A stretch of DNA of 9,423 nt, taken from Candidatus Fraserbacteria bacterium RBG_16_55_9. GTDB lineage: Bacteria > Bipolaricaulota > Bipolaricaulia > RBG-16-55-9. The notes beneath the pieces are model-generated. The model saw nothing but the letters and a program-made list of their open reading frames with translations. It did no database searches and had not been told where the DNA came from. Shown here piece by piece: positions 1-6,023 of the stretch. A program made the position numbers and the translations under genes. Each line of letters begins with the position of its first letter. Position 1 is the stretch's first letter. The DNA lies in NCBI GenBank assembly GCA_001778455.1, contig MFGX01000092.1, forward strand, positions 11,789 to 21,211. The letters run 5' to 3'.

Positions 1-191
1 TCTGCAGAGCCGGTCTGGAACCCTTCAAGACGGAGAAGGAGAATCAGTACCTGCGCTGCACCCACTGCGGCTATACCCAACAACGCTTTGCAGGTCAGGA
101 ACAATTCGAAGGGGTCGTGCTAGGCACAGCGATCGGCATGGGATTGATCTACTTCTTGAACGCGCTGTTTGCCAATGGGAAGAGGGCCTAA
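1..191 (+). CDS. C-terminal part of a small zinc-ribbon, single-pass membrane protein (5' end outside window)
   Basis: An open frame enters at the left edge (first whole codon at 3) and stops at TAA 189-191, giving 62 visible residues. The first visible residue is a Cys, and a CTHC (C-x2-C) motif followed by GY lies at visible residues 19-22. That spacing suggests the second half of a four-Cys zinc ribbon whose first CxxC is cut by the window edge. A hydrophobic stretch at residues about 37-56 (from VVLGTAIG to LNALF) looks like one membrane helix, followed by a short basic tail (ANGKRA). The likely topology is a cytoplasmic zinc ribbon anchored by a C-terminal helix. I do not recognise the family. 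No neighbouring gene tells its job; a long inverted repeat starts 3 bases after the stop. Confidence 0.6.
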   Translation, partial: CRAGLEPFKTEKENQYLRCTHCGYTQQRFAGQEQFEGVVLGTAIGMGLIYFLNALFANGKRA

Positions 192-194
192 ACA

Positions 195-261
195 AAGGGG
201 CCGGGTCGTTACGGTGGTGAGAGGGGAATTCGTAAGTCAGTTGTAGAGGACCCGGCCCCTT
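195..261 (+). terminator. Long-loop inverted repeat, probable terminator of the upstream gene
   Basis: Perfect 13-bp arms, AAGGGGCCGGGTC at 195-207 and its exact reverse complement at 249-261, enclose a 41-nt loop. The right arm runs into TTCTTCTT, so transcription from the left would end in a U-rich stretch. The opposite strand also has a T-rich exit (TTTGTTT). A second small stem, TTACG 209-213 with CGTAA 231-235, sits inside the loop, giving a two-storey structure. Its position 3 bases after a stop codon and upstream of the holA promoter fits a terminator. The long structured loop is atypical, so a small structured RNA is the alternative. Confidence 0.55.
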
Positions 262-285
262 CTTCTTGCATTGTAACCGTTCTCC

Positions 286-315
286 TTGGCCATTGCTAGA
301 TCCACCTGTTAGAAT
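286..315 (+). promoter_or_regulatory. Probable sigma-70-type promoter of holA
   Basis: TTGGCC (286-291), an 18-nt spacer and TAGAAT (310-315). The predicted start of transcription is near 322-323, only about 8 nt before the holA ATG at 331. The same TAGAAT -10 hexamer recurs in front of mgtE, the exported-protein gene and clpC. Confidence 0.5.
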
Positions 316-330
316 AAGCCCACAACGTAC

Positions 331-1275
331 ATGTCTGTCCATCTATTCACCGGCGAAGAATGGTCGCGCAAGCGGGGAATCACGCAACTCAAGCGTGATC
401 TGCGCACCCGGATCCGCATGCCATGGATGGAGACCCAGTTGGATGGAGAAGAGTTTCCCATGGAGCGTTTCGTCGAGGCTCTCGAGACCTCTCCGCTCTT
501 TCGAGAGGGTGTGATCCTCCACATCAAGCGGGTCGAAAAGCTATCGGATCCGAATTCACTCGCTGAGCGCCTCAAGCACCCGCTCCCCCCCGAACAGTGC
601 GTGATCTTCGAAGGGGAGAAGCTGGAGAAGCGCGGGAAGCTCTATCAGACCATTGCTGAGCTCGGCCAGGTCCACGAGCACCCCCGCCTCGACCGCCGCA
701 CTCTTCCCACGCTTGCCAATGATCTCTTACGGGAACGAGGCGTGAGGCTTCCTCCCCAAGGGTTACGCTACTTGTTAGAGAGCGTGGAAAGCAATCCCTT
801 TCGCCTCGAGTATGAGATCGAGAAGCTTTCCATCTATGCTACTAGGCAAGAGCTATCGCTCGTAGATCTAAGAGAATTGCTCTTTCACGACCGAGGGGGA
901 GATCTCTTTGCTTGCCTCGATGCACTGGTGGAGCGTCAACCTGAGGCCCTCAGGTTCCTGAAAGAACTCCTAGAGAGCGGTGAAGAGCCCAGTAAGGTCT
1001 TCTACCTGTTGGCCTCTCAAATCCGTGCCATATTAATGATCCAATCTCTCCACACAGCAGGTTGCTCTCGTGAAGAGATCTCTGGGCGGACGGGCGACTA
1101 CCCCTGGCGAGTGGCTAAGCGTCTTCAGACTGCGAAGCGCCTCACTTGCGAAGAACTCATTAGGCTGATCCATGCTCTCCACCGAGAAGACCTGGGGATT
1201 AAGAGAGGAGAGCGCCAGCCGGAAGAGGCGCTCTGGGCACTCGCTCTCGAATGGAGTTTTCCTAGCGACTCTTGA
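331..1275 (+). CDS. holA: DNA polymerase III subunit delta
   Basis: The delta subunit is the part of the clamp-loader complex that opens the beta sliding clamp. The 314-residue protein is close to the usual family length. It has the N-terminal strand (VHLFTGEE, residues 3-10), a candidate clamp-binding Leu-Phe (L56-F57 in SPLFREG, matching the Leu-Phe of E. coli delta), the family block SGEEPSKVFYLLASQIRAI (216-234) and the C-terminal collar helices with PWRVAKRLQ (258-266) and the KRGERQPEEALWAL stretch (291-304). A Walker A motif is absent, as expected for delta. The ATG at 331 is chosen because an in-frame TAG (310-312) closes the frame upstream and the N-terminus aligns with the family. 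No Shine-Dalgarno sequence precedes it and the predicted leader is only about 8 nt. The 3' end overlaps secF by 14 bp, tail to tail. Confidence 0.9.
   Translation: MSVHLFTGEEWSRKRGITQLKRDLRTRIRMPWMETQLDGEEFPMERFVEALETSPLFREGVILHIKRVEKLSDPNSLAERLKHPLPPEQCVIFEGEKLEKRGKLYQTIAELGQVHEHPRLDRRTLPTLANDLLRERGVRLPPQGLRYLLESVESNPFRLEYEIEKLSIYATRQELSLVDLRELLFHDRGGDLFACLDALVERQPEALRFLKELLESGEEPSKVFYLLASQIRAILMIQSLHTAGCSREEISGRTGDYPWRVAKRLQTAKRLTCEELIRLIHALHREDLGIKRGERQPEEALWALALEWSFPSDS
1209..1234 (-). terminator. Candidate terminator of yajC-secD-secF inside the holA coding region
   Basis: On the minus strand, AGAGCGCC and GGCGCTCT form a perfect 8-bp stem around a 10-nt loop, starting 27 nt after the secF stop. 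A pyrimidine-rich tail (CCTCTCTT) follows. The position suits an operon terminator. The tail is not a clean U run, and the bases also encode the conserved holA stretch ERQPEEALW, so the symmetry could be coincidental. Confidence 0.3.
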
Positions 1276-2293
1276 CCTCCGTCGTGCGAGACTTCCGGGT
1301 AGACTCCGCCGCTTGCGACATCAGCTTTCCCCGCCCACCCCGCCAGAAGAGCAACAGAGCGCTCGCAATGAAGATCGACGAGTAGGTTCCGATAACGACG
1401 CCGATGATGAGCGCAAACGCGAAGTCGCGGAGCACTTCGCCCCCCAAGAAGAAGATGGCCACTACGACGAGTAGTACCGTGAGCGACGTGATAATGGTAC
1501 GGCTCAATACCTGATTGATGGAGTCATTGATGAGCTGCTCGAGGGGTACTCGCTGGCGTTTTCTCAAGTTCTCGCGGATACGATCAAAGACCACCACTTT
1601 ATCCGTAAGCGAGTAACCTGCCATGGTAAGAACCGCCGTCATGATCAGCAGCGTGAACTCGGTCGGCCAGAGGAAGTCCTTGGCCCACATGATCCCGATG
1701 ACGACCAAGACGTCGTGGAACATGGCAATGGTCGCAGACACTCCGAATCGGAAATCGAAGCGAAACGCGATGTATACCACGATGGCGATAATCGCATAGA
1801 GGATGGCCCAAACGGCCTTCTGGCGAAGTTCTTGGCCGATCACGGGGCCGATGGAGGTGCTGCTGCTGGTCTGAATGGAGTTCTCCGGGAACCCCTCCGC
1901 AAAGAGCTGTTTGATCCGATCGGAGGTCGTGACAACGCTCTCCTCACCGGAAGCTCCCTCCTTGACGCGGACGATGAGCTTATACTTGCCCGGTTCGCGT
2001 GAGTCGGTGACCTGGGGGTTGACGAATCCGCTCTTGGTGAGCAGAGCTCTCGCATCCTCCAGATGAACCGGGTCTCTGAACTCCAGAGTCACGGACGTCC
2101 CGCCGGTGAACTCGATCCCCAAGTTGGCTTGTCCCCGGATAAAAATCTGTCCCACGGCGATGAGGCCGAGCACAATGAGCAGACCGGAAAAGACGAACGC
2201 CCAACTTCGCAAGCGCATGAAGTTGATGTTTGTGCCCCCTAGGAGCTGAAGCATTCGCAGGGGTTCTTGAGAAGCAGATGTTGTAGATTTCAT
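1262..2293 (-). CDS. secF: Protein translocase subunit SecF
   Basis: SecF works with SecD at the SecYEG channel, using the ion gradient to help pull exported proteins across the cytoplasmic membrane. The 343-residue protein has a first membrane helix (about 30-50), the periplasmic domain opening with LGIEFTGGT (58-66), then five further helices (about 160-315). The family signature GYSLTDKVVVFDRIREN lies at 226-242; its Asp231 matches the conserved Asp of the proton path. The residue before it is Thr where Asn is usual (GYS-x-ND). The C-terminal tail is basic. Its ATG overlaps the secD stop as ATGA, and GAGGAG lies 9 nt upstream (plus-strand 2303-2308), so translational coupling is likely. 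The last 14 bp overlap the holA 3' end on the other strand. Confidence 0.95.
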   Translation of the reverse strand: MKSTTSASQEPLRMLQLLGGTNINFMRLRSWAFVFSGLLIVLGLIAVGQIFIRGQANLGIEFTGGTSVTLEFRDPVHLEDARALLTKSGFVNPQVTDSREPGKYKLIVRVKEGASGEESVVTTSDRIKQLFAEGFPENSIQTSSSTSIGPVIGQELRQKAVWAILYAIIAIVVYIAFRFDFRFGVSATIAMFHDVLVVIGIMWAKDFLWPTEFTLLIMTAVLTMAGYSLTDKVVVFDRIRENLRKRQRVPLEQLINDSINQVLSRTIITSLTVLLVVVAIFFLGGEVLRDFAFALIIGVVIGTYSSIFIASALLLFWRGGRGKLMSQAAESTRKSRTTEVKSR

Positions 2294-3660
2294 ATGCTCA
2301 ATCTCCTCGGTTCCCTCTGCTTGATGATTTCGAACGCCAACCGGGTGCCCGACAGCGCCGTGAACAAATTGATGACAAGACCCATGCTGAGTACGGTGGC
2401 AAACCCCTTGATGGGCCCGGTCCCAAAGGTGAAGAGAATGAGCGCGGTAATGAGCGTCGTCACGTGAGAGTCAATGATCGTGAGCAGGGCTCTTTCGTAG
2501 CCGAAATCGATCGCGGCCCTCACGGTCTTGCCCGATCGCAGTTCCTCGCGAACCCGCTCGAAGATCAAGACGTTGGAGTCCACCCCCATACCGATGGTCA
2601 AGATGAGTCCTGCGATTCCCGGCAGAGTCCATGTGGCATTGAGCAGCATCATGGCGGCTACGAGCATGAGCAGGTTCAAAAACAGCGTGAGGTTGGCAAT
2701 GCCCCCGCATAGGCGATAGTAGAAGAGCATGAAGAGGAGTACGAGAGCACCCGCAAGCACTGTCGCGAACAGGCCTTTATTGATCGAGTCTTGGCCCAGC
2801 GATGGCCCGATCTCATCTTGGAAGATGGCTTGGATGGGTACCGGTAGGTTCCCTGAGCGTAGCACGATGGAGAGGTTGTTCGCTTCATCCAGCGTCGGTT
2901 GCCCAGAGATCTGCGTTCCATCTTGAATGCTGCGCCAGCCCTGGCGCGCAGCCGTAATGATGCTGCCTTGCTCCTCTGGACCGGTAATGCGAGGCGAGCT
3001 CTCCACGCGACCATCGAGGATGATCGCGAGCAGATCTCCTCCTTTCAGCGTCCCGTCCGTCAGTACCTGGGCAAAGTGCTTCGCCCCCTCATCCGTAAAG
3101 GTGAGGATGACCACGTAGGGGCCACCTTGAAGCGCGGGTTGAGTTCTAGCCGACGAGATCGCAGCTCCCGTAAGCAGAGGCTCTGTGGGCACGAGATAGG
3201 GAGTCCCCACGCGATCGTAGACGACCTCCTCTGTGGTGTTGGAGGGGGTAACCTCGTCCGATGCACCGATTCCCTGTTTCAGGACCTTCTTGAATTCCAA
3301 GAAGCCGCGCCGCTCGATCAAGTCGCGCACCTGCTGAGGCTCCGTGCATGGCTCCGGCGGTGCGGGGCAGGGGATCTCTACCCAGACGCGATCTGCGCCT
3401 GCTTGCGTCACGGTGGTCTCCGCCAAGCCGGTGGCGTTCACTCGGAACCGTACGGTTTGCACGATCTGGTCGATGGCCTTCGCTTGATCGGCTGGAGAGA
3501 GTTTGCTGAACTCCACGGGGTCAGCCTGCAGGAGCAGCATGACTCCACCTCGTAGATCCAAGCCCAGAATCGGCTTCTCCAAATACAAGACCGCCAAAGA
3601 CCCCAAAAGTGCCGCCCCGATCAAGCCCGCGCGAATCCAACGCATGACCTGTGGGTTCAT
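2290..3660 (-). CDS. secD: Protein translocase subunit SecD
   Basis: SecD is the partner of SecF in the Sec translocation motor. The 456-residue protein has an N-terminal helix (about 8-27), the hallmark LGLDLRGG (32-39), a periplasmic P1 region (about 45-275), and five C-terminal helices (about 295-445). These include TLPGIAGLILTIGMGVDSN (345-363), with the conserved Asp361, followed by VLIFERVREE and later GTGPIKGFA (413-421). A short proline-rich insert with two cysteines (C98 and C105) interrupts P1 where most relatives have a simple turn. At 456 residues it is shorter than E. coli SecD (about 615), as in many non-proteobacterial forms. AAGGAG lies 5 nt before the ATG (plus-strand 3666-3671). 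The ATG overlaps the yajC stop as ATGA. Confidence 0.95.
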   Translation of the reverse strand: MNPQVMRWIRAGLIGAALLGSLAVLYLEKPILGLDLRGGVMLLLQADPVEFSKLSPADQAKAIDQIVQTVRFRVNATGLAETTVTQAGADRVWVEIPCPAPPEPCTEPQQVRDLIERRGFLEFKKVLKQGIGASDEVTPSNTTEEVVYDRVGTPYLVPTEPLLTGAAISSARTQPALQGGPYVVILTFTDEGAKHFAQVLTDGTLKGGDLLAIILDGRVESSPRITGPEEQGSIITAARQGWRSIQDGTQISGQPTLDEANNLSIVLRSGNLPVPIQAIFQDEIGPSLGQDSINKGLFATVLAGALVLLFMLFYYRLCGGIANLTLFLNLLMLVAAMMLLNATWTLPGIAGLILTIGMGVDSNVLIFERVREELRSGKTVRAAIDFGYERALLTIIDSHVTTLITALILFTFGTGPIKGFATVLSMGLVINLFTALSGTRLAFEIIKQREPRRLSI

Positions 3661-3917
3661 GCTTTCTCCTTTTCCACTATGGAATCTCTGATGAGTTTCA
3701 GCGTCACGTTCTCCTCCACCTCCACCCAGACTCTGTCCTTGTCCACCTTCTTGATCACACCGCAGATCCCACCCATCGTGATCACTTTATCGCCCCGTTT
3801 TAAGCTTTCAGTCAGTTCTTGGTGCTGCTGGCGCCGCTTGCGCTCCGGGCGGATTAAAAGGAAGTAGAAGACCGCTACCATAAGCACCAAAAAGACCAGC
3901 GTTTGAATGAGCTCCAC
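3657..3917 (-). CDS. yajC: Preprotein translocase accessory subunit YajC
   Basis: YajC is a small single-pass membrane protein that associates with SecD-SecF. The 86 residues show one N-terminal helix (about 4-22), the family motif LIRPERKRRQQ (21-31) just after it, and the cytoplasmic segment LKRGDKVITMGGICGVI (39-55). The start is GTG at 3917-3915 on the minus strand, preceded by a purine-rich GGGAGAGGGAGAG ending 5 nt upstream. It is the first gene of the yajC-secD-secF operon, and its stop overlaps the secD ATG by 4 nt. A strong promoter lies about 37 bp upstream of the start codon. Confidence 0.93.
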   Translation of the reverse strand: MELIQTLVFLVLMVAVFYFLLIRPERKRRQQHQELTESLKRGDKVITMGGICGVIKKVDKDRVWVEVEENVTLKLIRDSIVEKEKA

Positions 3918-3953
3918 GAGGACTCTCCCTCTCCCTCACTAGACAATTAACCT

Positions 3954-3982
3954 ATTATACTCAAGAGATTTACGCATGCCAA
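3954..3982 (-). promoter_or_regulatory. Sigma-70-type promoter of yajC-secD-secF
   Basis: On the minus strand, TTGGCA (3982-3977), a 17-nt spacer and a perfect TATAAT (3959-3954) precede yajC. The predicted leader is about 30 nt and includes the GGGAGAGGGAGAG ribosome-binding region. It lies between dcd and yajC, so the sec operon can be expressed independently of dcd. Confidence 0.7.
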
Positions 3983-4005
3983 GATAGAGGATCAGCTGAC
4001 CTGGG

Positions 4006-4581
4006 TCACGCCTTAGGTAGAGTTATCCCCTTCTGGCTCATGTATTTGCCCTGGCGGTCTGCATACGAGACTTCACACAGTTCATCTCCCTCGAGGAAGA
4101 GAACTTGGCAAATGCCCTCATGGGCATAAATCTTCGCCGGCAGGGGTGTTGTGTTCGAGATTTCAATGGTTACATGCCCTTCCCACTCCGCTTCCAAAGG
4201 CGTTATGTTGCAAACAATCCCGCAGCGTGCATACGTGGATTTGCCGACGCAAAGAGCCGTCACACTGCGCGGAATTCGAAAATACTCGACGGATCGACCT
4301 AAGGCAAACGAGCTAGGAGGAATGATGCAAAAGCCCCCCTTGTGATCCACGAAGGAGCCCGAATCGAAGTTCTTGGGATCGACGACGATGGGTTTCCCTT
4401 CCGCGATCAAGCGCGTATTGACATTGCTGAAAATTTTGAACTCGTCGGCCACGCGGATGTCGTAGCCGTAACTGGAGAGTCCGTAGGAGATGACCCCCGT
4501 GCCCACTTGCTTCTCCACAAAGGGCTCGATCATCTTGTGCTTTAGGGACATCTCACGAATCCAGCGATCGTTCTTGAGCAT
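4006..4581 (-). CDS. dcd: dCTP deaminase
   Basis: The enzyme converts dCTP to dUTP and ammonia, feeding dUMP to thymidylate synthase. The 191-residue length matches the family (E. coli 193). Motifs seen: ISYGLSSYGYDIR (31-43), DPKNFDSGSFVDH (68-80), the active-site stretch GKSTYARCG (113-121) with Ser115 and Arg119 matching E. coli S111 and R115, and EWEGHVTIE (132-140) with Glu140 as the probable catalytic Glu (E138 in E. coli). The C-terminus QKGITLPK is the lid segment. The wording of the active site (TPLEAEWEGH) follows the variant found in many bacteria rather than the E. coli type. Whether it also hydrolyses dUTP, as the archaeal bifunctional forms do, cannot be decided here. GAGGTGA with a 7-nt gap precedes the ATG. 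Confidence 0.93.
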   Translation of the reverse strand: MLKNDRWIREMSLKHKMIEPFVEKQVGTGVISYGLSSYGYDIRVADEFKIFSNVNTRLIAEGKPIVVDPKNFDSGSFVDHKGGFCIIPPSSFALGRSVEYFRIPRSVTALCVGKSTYARCGIVCNITPLEAEWEGHVTIEISNTTPLPAKIYAHEGICQVLFLEGDELCEVSYADRQGKYMSQKGITLPKA

Positions 4582-4607
4582 GAGCTTCTCACCTCGAAAC
4601 TCCTCTG

Positions 4608-4636
4608 ATTATAAGTTCTCGGAGCCGCCCTGGCGA
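4608..4636 (-). promoter_or_regulatory. Probable promoter of dcd
   Basis: On the minus strand, TCGCCA (4636-4631; 4 of 6 to the -35 consensus), a 17-nt spacer and a perfect TATAAT (4613-4608). It lies in the 75-bp gap between mgtE and dcd, so dcd can be transcribed on its own even if mgtE reads through; no convincing terminator separates them. Confidence 0.55.
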
Positions 4637-4656
4637 ATGCCGAGGAATTCTCATGC

Positions 4657-5961
4657 TCAGAGACCCGGTAAGATCAGGGTGGCTAGCCCCAGTAGGAAGA
4701 AGAATCCCGCCGTATCCGTCAGAGCTGTCAGCAGGATCTGCGAGGCCAAAGCTGGATCGGCACCCATGAAGCGCAACCCCATCGGGATGAGCGCTCCGGC
4801 CACCCCAGCGAAGGTCAAATTGAACAGCATCGCCAGGAAGACTACCAATCCCAGTAAGGGGCTGACGTGCCAGCGGAGGACAGACAAGAAGTACGCGGCC
4901 AAAGCCACTACTCCCCCAATGGCCAATCCCTTGAGCATTCCCAGCAGCATCTCTTTCAGTAGGACCTTACCCCCTTCGCCGGCTTGCATCTCCCCCAGTG
5001 CCATGCCGCGGACGAGCACGATGACTGTTTGTGAGCCAGAGTTGCCCCCCATGCCCGCGATGACAGGCATGAAGACAGCCAAGACGGCATACTTTTCGAT
5101 CGCCCCCTGAAAGAGACCCACCACCGTGGCTGCCAGAGACGCAGTCAGCAAGTTGATGTACAACCAGGGTAATCGCCGCCTAAGCGAACTCTTCCAGGGG
5201 GAGAGGGCCTTCTCATCGGCGCCGACGCCGACCAGGCGGTGCATGTCCTCCGTCGCTTCCTCGCGAATGACGTCGATGATATCATCCGCTGTCACGATGC
5301 CCAATAGATGCCCCTCGCGATCCACCACCGGAAGCGCCAAGAAGTTGTAGCGGTCGAAGATACGCGCTACTTCTTCTGAGTCTGTGTCGGCAGTCACGGT
5401 CACCACGTCGCGATGCAAAACTTCTTCGATCGGTGTGTACGCCTCTCTCATGATCAGGTCCCGCATGGAGAGGACACCCACCAGCCGATGACCCCGATCC
5501 ACAACGTATGTGTAGTAGATCGTTTCGACCTCATTCGCTTTTCTGCGAAGAGTGGCAATCGCCTGTTCTACCGTGAGGTCCTTGAGAAGAGCTACCACAT
5601 CCGGGGACATCATGCCACCTGCGCTGTCTGGCGGATAGGCAATCAACTCTTGGAGAACTTCCGCTTCGGGAGGTCCCATGCGGCGAAAGAGTTCCGCGCG
5701 CTCCGCCTCGGGAAGCTCCTCCATGATGTCCACGGCGGCATCCGGGGCCATCCCTTCGAGGATCTCCGCGGCCTCCGGCCGATTGAGATGAGCGATCAAC
5801 TTGGAGGAAGTCTCATCGTCCATGTGCTCAAGAACTTCTCCAGCTACTTCCGATGGGAGTTGCTGCAAAATGTGAAGGGCCTCCGCTTCGGGCTTCTCTT
5901 GCAACTCCTCAGCAAGCCGAACGATATCGGGCTCTCTATACTCTTTTTGGTAATGGGCCAT
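4657..5961 (-). CDS. mgtE: Magnesium channel/transporter MgtE
   Basis: MgtE is a Mg2+-gated Mg2+ channel of the cytoplasmic membrane. The 434 residues are close to the family's usual length of about 450. Order seen: N-terminal superhelical domain of acidic helical repeats (about 10-115, with LPSEVAGEVLEHM and MAPDAAVDIMEELP), YPPDSAGGMMSPD (109-121) leading into CBS domain 1 (about 119-180) and CBS domain 2 (about 183-240, with FLALPVVD and GIVTADDIIDVI). The connecting helix precedes five membrane helices (about 268-432). The signature AGMGGNSGSQT is at 302-312, and LTDTAGFFFLLGLATL (414-429) carries Asp416, the probable pore Mg2+ ligand. The start ATG follows a G-rich ribosome-binding stretch (GAGGGG, 5 nt upstream). 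The 62-bp gap to yebC is too short for an M-box riboswitch, so regulation is probably through protein gating. Confidence 0.93.
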   Translation of the reverse strand: MAHYQKEYREPDIVRLAEELQEKPEAEALHILQQLPSEVAGEVLEHMDDETSSKLIAHLNRPEAAEILEGMAPDAAVDIMEELPEAERAELFRRMGPPEAEVLQELIAYPPDSAGGMMSPDVVALLKDLTVEQAIATLRRKANEVETIYYTYVVDRGHRLVGVLSMRDLIMREAYTPIEEVLHRDVVTVTADTDSEEVARIFDRYNFLALPVVDREGHLLGIVTADDIIDVIREEATEDMHRLVGVGADEKALSPWKSSLRRRLPWLYINLLTASLAATVVGLFQGAIEKYAVLAVFMPVIAGMGGNSGSQTVIVLVRGMALGEMQAGEGGKVLLKEMLLGMLKGLAIGGVVALAAYFLSVLRWHVSPLLGLVVFLAMLFNLTFAGVAGALIPMGLRFMGADPALASQILLTALTDTAGFFFLLGLATLILPGL

Positions 5962-5974
5962 GCTCCCCCCTCGC

Positions 5975-6003
5975 TTGCATCCCTGAGCGAGATATTCTAA
6001 ACT
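5975..6003 (+). promoter_or_regulatory. Weak candidate promoter of yebC
   Basis: TTGCAT (5975-5980), a 17-nt spacer and TAAACT (5998-6003) give a poor but correctly spaced match. If real, its -10 box overlaps that of the divergent mgtE promoter, so the two genes would compete for RNA polymerase. The yebC promoter could instead lie inside mgtE. Confidence 0.22.
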
Positions 6004-6022
6004 CTTTAGGGAGGAGATCCAA
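5994..6022 (-). promoter_or_regulatory. Probable promoter of mgtE, overlapping the yebC ribosome-binding site
   Basis: On the minus strand, TTGGAT (6022-6017), a 17-nt spacer and TAGAAT (5999-5994). The -35 box ends one base before the yebC start codon region and the spacer lies across the yebC ribosome-binding site. The TAGAAT hexamer matches that of three other promoters in this window. Confidence 0.45.
6008..6016 (+). promoter_or_regulatory. Ribosome-binding site that fixes the yebC start
   Basis: AGGGAGGAG lies 7 nt before the ATG at 6024, a near-ideal Shine-Dalgarno sequence and spacing. It rules out the much longer open frame that runs upstream from 5853 across the mgtE start. Confidence 0.8.
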
Positions 6023-6023
6023 C

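Noticed and set aside
195..261. Inverted repeat as a miniature transposable element
   Set aside because: No target-site duplication flanks the arms and no second copy is seen in the window; a terminator explains the position better.
2899..3555. Plus-strand open frame of 218 codons opposite secD
   Set aside because: secD is unmistakable on the other strand; this frame has no recognisable domain or start signals.
3992..3999. 8-bp palindrome TCAGCTGA just upstream of the yajC -35 box
   Set aside because: It is too short to distinguish from chance; the symmetry breaks immediately outside the 8 bp and there is no second copy.
5853..6023. Upstream extension of the yebC frame by 57 codons
   Set aside because: The extension is antisense to mgtE, while the conserved YebC N-terminus begins at the ATG at 6024 with an excellent ribosome-binding site.
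5962..6023. M-box magnesium riboswitch before mgtE
   Set aside because: The gap is 62 bp and already holds the promoter and ribosome-binding site; an M-box needs well over 100 nt.
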